8,207 nt of DNA from an uncultured Clostridia bacterium (GTDB lineage: Bacteria > Bacillota_A > Clostridia > Oscillospirales > Oscillospiraceae). Position numbers and translations under genes: made by a program. Position 1 is the stretch's first letter, and each line of letters begins with the position of its first letter. Location of the stretch: NCBI GenBank assembly GCA_947167435.1, contig CAMVIC010000065.1, forward strand, positions 1 through 8,207, in the 5' to 3' direction. The notes below the pieces were generated by a model. The model was not told the DNA's origin. It worked only from the letters and a program-made list of their open reading frames with translations, and ran no database searches. Positions 1 to 5,339 of the stretch are shown here, in pieces.

Positions 1-320
1 AGCGCCCGCAGGGCCGTTGAGGACAGCCCTCTTGTGCTCCGGAACGTCAGCCCCAACGCGATGCCGATCACCACATTGCCGAGTGCCCATCCTGGCATCC
101 CCCGCATTCCGCTGATTACCACGCAATACAGAATCACACCGAAGAATCCGACGACCGTGCCGCTCAGCGTCCCGAAAGAATACAGATAAACGGCCATCAC
201 CACATAGCCGAGACAGAGATAATAGTTCTCGAATACCGGGACCTGAAGGCACAGGGACAGAACCACAAACAGCGCAATACCCACAGCCAGAAGGCTGATT
301 TTCTTTGTTTTCAGACTCAT
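1..320 (-). CDS. ECF-type transporter S component (substrate-binding membrane protein), partial
   Basis: Read from an ATG at 318-320, this gives 106 residues before the window ends, so the C-terminus is missing. The protein starts with a short basic segment (MSLKTKK) followed by hydrophobic stretches at roughly residues 9-27, 34-50, 53-72 and 80-92, and is clearly an integral membrane protein. The segment around VPVFENYYLCLGYVVMA, followed by a Gly-rich helix and a GMRGMPGWALGN loop, resembles small S components of energy-coupling factor vitamin importers. Those bind a vitamin or similar substrate and share a separate AAT ATPase module. The family call is from memory of related clostridial proteins; the substrate cannot be told. 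Its ATG overlaps the TGA of the upstream HTH-kinase-CYTH gene (ATGA). A GGGAGG at 330-335 lies 9 nt upstream, so the two are probably co-transcribed and translationally coupled. Confidence 0.62.
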   Translation of the reverse strand, partial: MSLKTKKISLLAVGIALFVVLSLCLQVPVFENYYLCLGYVVMAVYLYSFGTLSGTVVGFFGVILYCVVISGMRGMPGWALGNVVIGIALGLTFRSTRGLSSTALRA

Positions 321-1636
321 TTCAGCTTTCCTCCCGTCTGTGCGAGGGAAGCATTCTTATACGCTTCCTCCTCCGTAACCTCGCGTATTACCTTCAGTTC
401 TTTCGGGAACCGGACCTTCGCATTTTCGTCCCGCAGCTCGATTTCCGCAATTGCCCGGTCCGTCCAGAAGGGATAAACGTCAATCTCGAAATACTGATTC
501 TCATAGGTCAGGCAATAACGGGTTTTCCGGATCTGATGCTTTCCTGGATCCGCCTCCATCAGCAGACTCAGATACTCCTCCTGGCTCAGCCTCTCCTCCA
601 GTTCGATTCGCTTCAGGCCGGTGACTTTCCGCTTCCGGGTCTTGGTATAGATATAGCTTCCCTTCTCGCCGCGCTGCCGGATACGCAGTTCTTCCCCGGG
701 TTCCGCCTTCAGATAGGTCTGAATGATTTCAACCTTTCTGCAGTTGGGAAGGCTTTCCAGTTTTCTCACGTCCGGGTACTCAATCAGATACTTCCGCTCG
801 ATCTCATATGGCTTCGGTTCTCCGAGGAAGGATCGGATTTCGGCAATCAGCCGCTCAAGCTTTTCCCGGAAGTCCGTGGAGTTATCGATCACGCGGAAAT
901 GGGGATGTCCGGTCCATGCAGCAATCAGTTTGTCATCCAGAGCTCTCGCCTGTTCGGGTGTTTCCGTCCTGGCCCTGTTATTCTCCGTCGTATAAAAGCT
1001 TTCGGCTCCCTTGGCCGCCGTCACCATGTGGAACACCGCGTCATAGCGGTCCCGGAGCAGCACCTCCGTCTCTCCAAGCTCCGAAAGCACCTGGGAAAAC
1101 TCCAGATCGTCCATATAGGCGCGGTTGTCCATTGCGCCCCGGTCACAGACAATCAGGATTTTTTCGGCCTTCATGCCGCGGGCCGCCTGTTCAAAGATTT
1201 TTTCCTTCTCCAGCTGCAGCTTCATCTGGCACTTCTGATACGCCAGGTTGCTTCCGCAGGTCCATGGGGCCACACCACCGCCGATCAGCTCCGTGGCGGT
1301 CTCCGGAACGAACAGTACGGTATATCCAAGCTTTGTAAACTCGTTTTGAATCCAGCTCAGGCCCGTCGTCTTCCCGGCACTCGGCCCGCCGGTAATGACA
1401 ATCCTGCTCAGCTCCGGTTCCTTCGCCTCGTCTCTCAGCTTCAGCAGCTCATCCACGGATTCCTGAAACAGAGCGCCAAGTCTGCGCAGGGAATCGGTCG
1501 TTGGTTTTGCTTTGCCGTTCTCCCACTTCGAGACAGCCTTGTCGCTTACGCCGATCAGCCGTGCCAGCTGAGACTGAGAAAGTCCTGCTTTTTTCCTCAA
1601 ATCATACAGCTTCTTTCCGAACGAATAATCATTCAC
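317..1636 (-). CDS. XRE HTH - TTD14-like P-loop (AAA_28) - CYTH domain fusion protein
   Basis: This 439-residue cytoplasmic protein has three domains. Residues 1-64 form an XRE/HTH_3 DNA-binding domain (LSQSQLARLIGVSDKAVSKWENG at about 19-41). Residues 77-270 form a P-loop domain with Walker A GGPSAGKTT at 83-91, PETATEL at 111-117, a Walker B-like LIVCDRGAMD at 161-170, and the blocks HMVTAAKGAESFYTTE and GHPHFRVIDNSTDF. These match, from memory, the AAA_28 domain of animal TTD14 and are distantly like the NadR ribosylnicotinamide kinase domain. Residues 275-425 form a CYTH triphosphate-tunnel domain with the ExExK signature (E278, E280, K282), the basic strand ELRIRQRG, KTRKRK, and acidic strands EIDVYPF and AEIEL. 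A GTG start at 1636 is chosen because AAGGGGG (1645-1651) sits 8 nt upstream and the HTH is complete. Likely activities are nucleotide-dependent phosphorylation or GTP binding plus triphosphate binding or hydrolysis; the substrate is unknown. The HTH may regulate its own promoter. Confidence 0.88.
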   Translation of the reverse strand: MNDYSFGKKLYDLRKKAGLSQSQLARLIGVSDKAVSKWENGKAKPTTDSLRRLGALFQESVDELLKLRDEAKEPELSRIVITGGPSAGKTTGLSWIQNEFTKLGYTVLFVPETATELIGGGVAPWTCGSNLAYQKCQMKLQLEKEKIFEQAARGMKAEKILIVCDRGAMDNRAYMDDLEFSQVLSELGETEVLLRDRYDAVFHMVTAAKGAESFYTTENNRARTETPEQARALDDKLIAAWTGHPHFRVIDNSTDFREKLERLIAEIRSFLGEPKPYEIERKYLIEYPDVRKLESLPNCRKVEIIQTYLKAEPGEELRIRQRGEKGSYIYTKTRKRKVTGLKRIELEERLSQEEYLSLLMEADPGKHQIRKTRYCLTYENQYFEIDVYPFWTDRAIAEIELRDENAKVRFPKELKVIREVTEEEAYKNASLAQTGGKLK

Positions 1637-1661
1637 CCGGCACTCCCCCTTCCATCTGTAC

Positions 1662-1688
1662 AGTATACCATTTTCAGAGGGAATTCAA
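1662..1688 (-). promoter_or_regulatory. Candidate extended -10 promoter of the HTH-kinase-CYTH gene
   Basis: On the minus strand a TATACT (1662-1667) is preceded by TGG, giving an extended -10 element. A TTGAAT (1683-1688) lies 15 bp further upstream, a slightly short spacer for a -35. The -10 is about 26 bp upstream of the GTG start, leaving room for the AAGGGGG ribosome binding site. It lies in the 121-bp gap after the SWIM gene, where I see no convincing terminator, so read-through from that gene is also possible. Confidence 0.5.
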
Positions 1689-1757
1689 CCGCCCGGTGTA
1701 GAATTCCGGTAGAGATTATGCCTTTGCAGTCCGGATTCTCTCCGTGTTCGGCTTCCT

Positions 1758-2564
1758 TCACAACGTGACGTGCTTCGTGGTGCGCGCCACCATGCTCCAG
1801 AACCGATCTTCCCCGATGGCCACAAAATCCGCATCCGGGTTGAGCTTCCCGTGCCTGACCATGGTGCGAACTGTCAGCGCAACGGCGAGAAGGTGCTTGC
1901 AGAGGCCGGGATAGGGGCAGCTGCAGAACATTTCGGTCATCGTGTCTCCGGAGAGGCGGAAGTTGACTTCATACCACGAACTGCCCTCCACGAAGGCGGT
2001 GCCCATGCCGTTCCGGGCACAGAGATAGGCGACTTTTCCGCAGCGGCAGTAATCTGCCGCCCGTTCCAGAACCGCTGCGTCCACATCGTCACTGCCTTCC
2101 AGTTCGGAGAGTGTGAGTTCATAGCCGTCGCCGAGGATGATCTCATCCTCCTGCTCTTCACTGCTGTCGCCGTCCCAGTGGTTGGGAGGCAGAATCCAGG
2201 TACGAAACTCTTCCGGAGACAGCGCTTCCCGGTCATAACTGAGCATCTTGTCCAGGACGGACTCATAGGTTCCGTGAACGGGGGTGCTGGCCTTCGAGAT
2301 GACCCGCTGGTAATCTGCGGGCCTGATTTTGAACCTGGTGGTGACCTTCTCGACAATTCCCAGTTGTCCCGCAAGCTTGCCGCTGACGAAAACAGGATCG
2401 CCCGGTTCAAGGTCGAATCTGTCGTTGTAATAGGTAAACGCCCTGCCGTCCCGGAGGAATCTGACCGAAACCTGGGAGCGGACAGGATTGTGTTCCGCTT
2501 TTGGTGCAATGCCGCTCTCCCCGGCGGGCCTTTCATCAATGCCGAATCCCAGAATGCTTTTCAT
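1758..2564 (-). CDS. SWIM zinc-finger domain protein, function unknown
   Basis: With the start set at the ATG at 2562-2564 the protein has 268 residues. This start has AAAAAGGAGG ending 5 nt upstream (2570-2579). A longer frame opens at an ATG at 2621 and adds 19 Lys/Glu-rich residues, but that ATG has no ribosome binding site. The C-terminal part carries a SWIM motif, CSCPYPGLCKH, with zinc ligands C214, C216, C222 and H224. It is preceded by the usual GKV...G.A.V.GSSWYEVNF strands (about 176-205). SWIM fingers bind nucleic acid or protein. The N-terminal segment (about 32-95, VSVRFLRDGRAFTYYNDRF then GDPVFVSGKLAGQLGIVEKV) looks like a small beta-barrel reminiscent of the PriA 3'-end-binding fold; this resemblance is tentative. 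A Ser/Glu/Asp-rich segment (about 132-142) links the two. I infer a nucleic-acid-associated cytoplasmic protein; no pathway is indicated by the neighbours. Confidence 0.82.
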   Translation of the reverse strand: MKSILGFGIDERPAGESGIAPKAEHNPVRSQVSVRFLRDGRAFTYYNDRFDLEPGDPVFVSGKLAGQLGIVEKVTTRFKIRPADYQRVISKASTPVHGTYESVLDKMLSYDREALSPEEFRTWILPPNHWDGDSSEEQEDEIILGDGYELTLSELEGSDDVDAAVLERAADYCRCGKVAYLCARNGMGTAFVEGSSWYEVNFRLSGDTMTEMFCSCPYPGLCKHLLAVALTVRTMVRHGKLNPDADFVAIGEDRFWSMVARTTKHVTL

Positions 2565-2624
2565 GAGTTCCTCCTTTTTACTCCTGCCGGCGATTTCTTT
2601 TCCTTTCTTTCCTGTACTCATGCT

Positions 2625-2632
2625 AGCATATC
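2625..2632 (-). promoter_or_regulatory. Weak candidate extended -10 for the SWIM gene
   Basis: On the minus strand TGATATGCT contains a -10-like TATGCT (2625-2630) with an upstream TG at the extended -10 position. There is no good -35 at 17 bp. It would place a transcript start some 50 nt upstream of the ATG at 2564, which would also exclude the longer reading frame that opens at 2621. This is only suggestive. Confidence 0.25.
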
Positions 2633-2761
2633 ACAAGTCCAATAAACCGTACTCACAGGTTTGCGAGCACTCGTTTTCCTCCTCCGAACCCATTTTCAAA
2701 ATAGGCGCTTTTTTTGCCTGCCGCCTCTGATTCTGCGTATACATGGTTCCCTTACATGATA

Positions 2762-2790
2762 TTGAAATTGCCGCTCTTTTGAGATAAACT
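2762..2790 (+). promoter_or_regulatory. Sigma-A type promoter of the two-component operon
   Basis: TTGAAA (2762-2767) and TAAACT (2785-2790) are separated by exactly 17 bp, a good housekeeping-type promoter. The predicted transcript start near 2797 gives a leader of about 30 nt with a GGAGG ribosome binding site at 2814-2818, 7 nt before the ATG. The rest of the 2565-2761 gap, between the divergent SWIM gene and this operon, shows no other gene; it holds an A/T-rich stretch and no clear operator. Confidence 0.65.
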
Positions 2791-2825
2791 TACAACACAG
2801 CCTTTAAGAGTCTGGAGGCGAGATC

Positions 2826-3503
2826 ATGAAAAAAGTGCTTCTCCTGGAAGACGATCCGGCGCTTGGTCAGGGCATTTGTCTCGCCCTGAAAAGTGATGCG
2901 CTGCAAATTGATTGCTGCCGGCTTTTGAGCCAAGCCCGGAAGCTGCGCCTGTCCGATTATGCGCTTCTCATTCTGGACATCAATCTGCCGGATGGCAGCG
3001 GCTTGGATTATCTGCGTGAACTGCGAACCAATCAATGTTCCGTTCCTGTTATCCTCCTGACCGCAAACGACATGGAAACGGACGTTGTGGTCGGCCTTGA
3101 ATCCGGCGCAGACGACTATATTACAAAGCCCTTTTCGCTGGCAATTCTGCGGGCGCGGGTAAACGCTCAGCTGCGCAGAGAGCAGAAGACGGCGTCTTCC
3201 GTCTATCAGTCGGCTCCCTTTCTGTTCGATTTTGACCACATGGTATTTCAGAAATCGGGTCTGCGGATCGAACTGAGCAAAACGGAGCAAAAGCTGCTGC
3301 GCATTCTTTTGGACAATCGAGGAATGACCGTGAGCCGTGCTGTTCTTGTGGATCGGATCTGGAGTGACGGGGCGGAATACGTCGATGAGAACGCCCTCTC
3401 CGTCACCATGAAAAGGCTGAGGGACAAGCTGGAGGACGATCCGTCCAGGCCCTCATATCTGAAAACGGTTTACGGACTTGGCTATACCTGGGCGGTGAAG
3501 TGA
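2826..3503 (+). CDS. OmpR/PhoB-family response regulator
   Basis: This 225-residue two-domain transcription factor is full length for the family. The receiver domain (1-118) has the acidic pair D9/D10, phosphoacceptor D51 in LLILDINLPDGSG, switch T79 in LLTAND and K101 in YITKPF. The winged-helix DNA-binding domain (about 128-225) has the SKTEQKLLRILLDNRG entry, the recognition-helix region VDENALSVTMKRLRDKLEDD and the terminal hairpin KTVYGLGYTW. The kinase gene downstream begins one base after the stop (TGAGATG), so the two are co-expressed. Its likely targets are the ABC transporter genes that follow the kinase, as in BceR-type systems; this is inferred from context only. The start is supported by GGAGG 7 nt upstream and by the canonical MKKVLLLEDD beginning. 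Confidence 0.95.
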   Translation: MKKVLLLEDDPALGQGICLALKSDALQIDCCRLLSQARKLRLSDYALLILDINLPDGSGLDYLRELRTNQCSVPVILLTANDMETDVVVGLESGADDYITKPFSLAILRARVNAQLRREQKTASSVYQSAPFLFDFDHMVFQKSGLRIELSKTEQKLLRILLDNRGMTVSRAVLVDRIWSDGAEYVDENALSVTMKRLRDKLEDDPSRPSYLKTVYGLGYTWAVK

Positions 3504-3504
3504 G

Positions 3505-4410
3505 ATGCAAAGCTGGTTAATCTTATTATCCGCCGCTGCCCTTGCAGCGGCGGGGATCGTGATCCTCTATGATCGCCGCAAAACAAACAGGACGCTGAAT
3601 AAAATGGATGCGATGCTCGATGAAGCCATAAAGGGTGACTTTCTGGAGAGCTCCTGGGACGAGAGCATGCTCTCCTCCGTGGAGGGAAAGCTGGCAAGAT
3701 ATCTGAAAAGCTCCGCCTCTTCTGCCCGTAATCTCCGGGAGCAGAAGGCAAAAATAGAAGCTTTGGTGGCAGATATTTCTCATCAGACCAAAACACCGAT
3801 TGCAAATATTCTGTTATATGCCCAGCTTTTGGAAGAGCAGGATTTGCCGGAAGAAGCAAGGCCCCTCGTCGCGTCGCTGATCGGGCAATCCGAAAAGCTG
3901 AAAATGCTCATTGAAGCGCTTGTGAAAACTTCCCGTCTGGAAACCGGGATTTTTCAGTTTCATCCAGTCCGCGCCGAAGTGGAGCCCATGCTTGCCGAGG
4001 CAGTCAGGCAATATCTTCCCACGGCGCAGCAGAAGCAGATCACGCTGAACCTGGAACCGTGCGCTGCCGAGGCGGTATTTGATTCCAAATGGACCGCGGA
4101 GGCTGTGGGAAATCTTTTGGATAACGCCATCAAGTACACGCCAGGCGGCGGTACAGTCTCCGTGCGGTTATCGGAATACGATCTGTTCTGCCGGATTGAC
4201 GTCTCTGACAATGGCCGCGGCATCCCGGAGGAGGAGCAGGCAAAGGTGTTTCAGCGCTTCTATCGCTCCCCGTCTGTCGCGGATGCGGAGGGCGTGGGCA
4301 TCGGCCTGTATCTCACCAGACAGATTATTGCCGGGCAGGGCGGCTATCTCAAGCTGACAAGCAAACCGGGTGAGGGCTCAACGTTTTCCGTTTTTCTGCC
4401 CAGAGAGTAA
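3505..4410 (+). CDS. Short membrane-anchored sensor histidine kinase without extracellular sensor domain
   Basis: This is a 301-residue histidine kinase. There is one N-terminal membrane helix (about 3-22), directly followed by a basic cytoplasmic linker and a coiled-coil-like region (about 28-88). No extracellular loop, HAMP or PAS domain is visible. The H-box is DISHQTKTPIAN with phosphoacceptor H93. The catalytic domain has an N-box NLLDNAIKYT (203-212), a G1 box DNGRGI (235-240), an F-box-like FQRFYR (249-254) and a G2 box GVGIGLYL (263-270). It ends in GSTFSVFLPRE, typical of the family. The start one base after the regulator's stop has only a weak ribosome binding site, consistent with translational coupling. 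Together with the downstream ABC pair this suggests a kinase that is told of its stimulus by the transporter, as in BceS. BceS-type kinases usually have two helices, so a single helix is a deviation. Confidence 0.93.
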   Translation: MQSWLILLSAAALAAAGIVILYDRRKTNRTLNKMDAMLDEAIKGDFLESSWDESMLSSVEGKLARYLKSSASSARNLREQKAKIEALVADISHQTKTPIANILLYAQLLEEQDLPEEARPLVASLIGQSEKLKMLIEALVKTSRLETGIFQFHPVRAEVEPMLAEAVRQYLPTAQQKQITLNLEPCAAEAVFDSKWTAEAVGNLLDNAIKYTPGGGTVSVRLSEYDLFCRIDVSDNGRGIPEEEQAKVFQRFYRSPSVADAEGVGIGLYLTRQIIAGQGGYLKLTSKPGEGSTFSVFLPRE

Positions 4411-4469
4411 ATGCCCGTGCGACTATGGCTTTCTCGCTTTCTTTTCTTGGTGCGGCACGGGCATTTTTT
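4409..4469 (+). terminator. Intrinsic terminator after the two-component genes (long loop)
   Basis: A perfect stem formed by AAATGCCCGTGC (4409-4420) and GCACGGGCATTT (4455-4466) is followed by a T-run ending at 4469. The stem begins inside the stop codon of the kinase gene. The 34-nt loop is longer than usual. It would separate transcription of the regulator/kinase pair from the ABC genes. Confidence 0.75.
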
Positions 4470-4473
4470 GCAT

Positions 4474-4581
4474 CCGTTCCGGTTGCCGCTTCAGCGGCGA
4501 GGAACGGGCAATTGAATCCGATTCCTGTGGAAGCGAAGCTTTCACGGGTATTCTTTCAAAACTGTTAGATTTGAGAAAGAA
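4474..4581 (+). other. Stem-loop-rich intergenic region / possible ABC operon leader or operator
   Basis: Three further inverted repeats stand back to back between the terminator and the ABC genes. CCGTTCC (4474-4480) pairs with GGAACGG (4501-4507) around an inner GCCGC/GCGGC stem. CCTGTGGAAGC (4524-4534) pairs with GCTTTCACGGG (4538-4548), one G-T pair included, around a GAA loop. TTCTTTC (4551-4557) pairs with GAAAGAA (4575-4581). A weak extended -10 (TGTTAGATT, 4563-4571) is the only promoter candidate I find for the ABC genes, with no good -35. The region could be a regulator-binding promoter, a structured RNA leader, or both. Confidence 0.45.
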
Positions 4582-4601
4582 CCTGGAAAGATTCCTGTGC
4601 T

Positions 4602-4637
4602 AAAGTCTGTACTGTCACAAGGCAATACAGACTTTTT
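4602..4637 (+). terminator. Terminator-like hairpin (candidate attenuator) just upstream of the ABC ATPase gene
   Basis: AAAGTCTGTA (4602-4611) is perfectly complementary to TACAGACTTT (4626-4635), with a 14-nt loop and a T5 run (4633-4637). It ends only 16 nt before the ATPase ATG and 6 nt before its ribosome binding site. A terminator in this position would prevent expression of the gene immediately behind it unless read through, so it is a candidate attenuator. The stem is short and not very GC-rich. Confidence 0.5.
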
Positions 4638-4653
4638 CGCTATGGAGGTATCT

Positions 4654-5325
4654 ATGACGATTTTGGAAACAAGGGACCTGAGAAAAGTATACGGCTCCGG
4701 CGACGCAGAAGTCCGGGCCCTCGACGGCATCAATCTGACGGTAAACGACGGTGAGTTTGTAGCAATCGTCGGTTCGTCCGGTTCCGGGAAATCGACCCTC
4801 CTTCACATGCTGGGAGGACTGGATCGTCCCACTTCGGGGACCGTGATCGTAGACGGGCAGGATCTGTCCGCACTGAAGGAGGAAGAACTGACCATTTTCC
4901 GCAGGCGCAAGATCGGTTTCGTGTTTCAGAGCTACAATCTTGTGCCGGTGCTGAGCACGTGGGAGAATGTGGTCCTGCCGGTGGAACTGGACGGTGGAAA
5001 ACTCGATAAAGCTTATCTCGATCAGATCGTCCGGACCCTTGGTCTGGAAAGCAAACTGTCAAATCTGCCGAACACCCTCTCCGGCGGCCAGCAGCAGCGC
5101 GTTGCCATTGCCCGCGCCCTCGCCGCAAAGCCCGCGATCATTCTGGCTGATGAACCCACAGGCAATCTGGATTCCCGGACGAGTCAGGACGTGATGGGGC
5201 TGCTGAAGATCACCAGCGAACGGTTTTCCCAGACCATCGTCATGATCACCCACAACGAGGAGCTTGCACAGATGGCGGATCGCACAGTCCGCATCGAAGA
5301 CGGGCGCATCGTCAGCCGCAGCTGA
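4654..5325 (+). CDS. ABC transporter ATP-binding protein (MacB/LolD/BceA-like)
   Basis: This is a 223-residue nucleotide-binding subunit that drives the adjacent FtsX-type permease. Walker [10 protein letters not shown] is at 40-48, the Q-loop glutamine at 92 (FVFQSYNL), the signature LSGGQQQRV at 142-150, Walker B ILADEP at 163-168 with catalytic E167, and the switch histidine H200 (MITHNEE). LDRPTSGTV and the compact length are typical of the LolD/MacB/BceA group, which exports or extracts peptides, lipoproteins or drugs rather than importing solutes. I chose the ATG at 4654 because GGAGG (4644-4648) lies 5 nt upstream and [14 protein letters not shown] is the normal beginning. An in-frame ATG at 4642 overlaps the ribosome binding site, and a GTG at 4597 would put the attenuator hairpin inside the coding region. 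The stop is 14 bp before the permease. Confidence 0.95.
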   Translation: MTILETRDLRKVYGSGDAEVRALDGINLTVNDGEFVAIVGSSGSGKSTLLHMLGGLDRPTSGTVIVDGQDLSALKEEELTIFRRRKIGFVFQSYNLVPVLSTWENVVLPVELDGGKLDKAYLDQIVRTLGLESKLSNLPNTLSGGQQQRVAIARALAAKPAIILADEPTGNLDSRTSQDVMGLLKITSERFSQTIVMITHNEELAQMADRTVRIEDGRIVSRS

Positions 5326-5339
5326 AAGGAGGCGGCGTC

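Noticed and set aside
1700..1739. Imperfect inverted repeat (AGAATTCCGG / CCGGATTCT) between the SWIM and HTH-kinase-CYTH genes as a terminator
   Set aside because: The arms need a bulge, the loop is 21 nt, and there is no T-run on the minus strand, so I do not call it.
305..1768. A 487-residue plus-strand open frame opposite the HTH-kinase-CYTH gene
   Set aside because: It has no recognisable domain and no ribosome binding site. The opposite strand encodes three well-conserved domains over the same span, so it is a shadow of GC-rich coding.
1770..2645. A 291-residue plus-strand open frame opposite the SWIM gene
   Set aside because: It is the shadow of a gene with a clear SWIM motif and ribosome binding site; its product shows no domain or normal codon pattern.
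4411..4653. A small leader peptide gene in the ABC leader
   Set aside because: No short open frame with a convincing ribosome binding site was found ahead of the attenuator-like hairpin. The GTG at 4597 reads through the hairpin into the ATPase and lacks a ribosome binding site.
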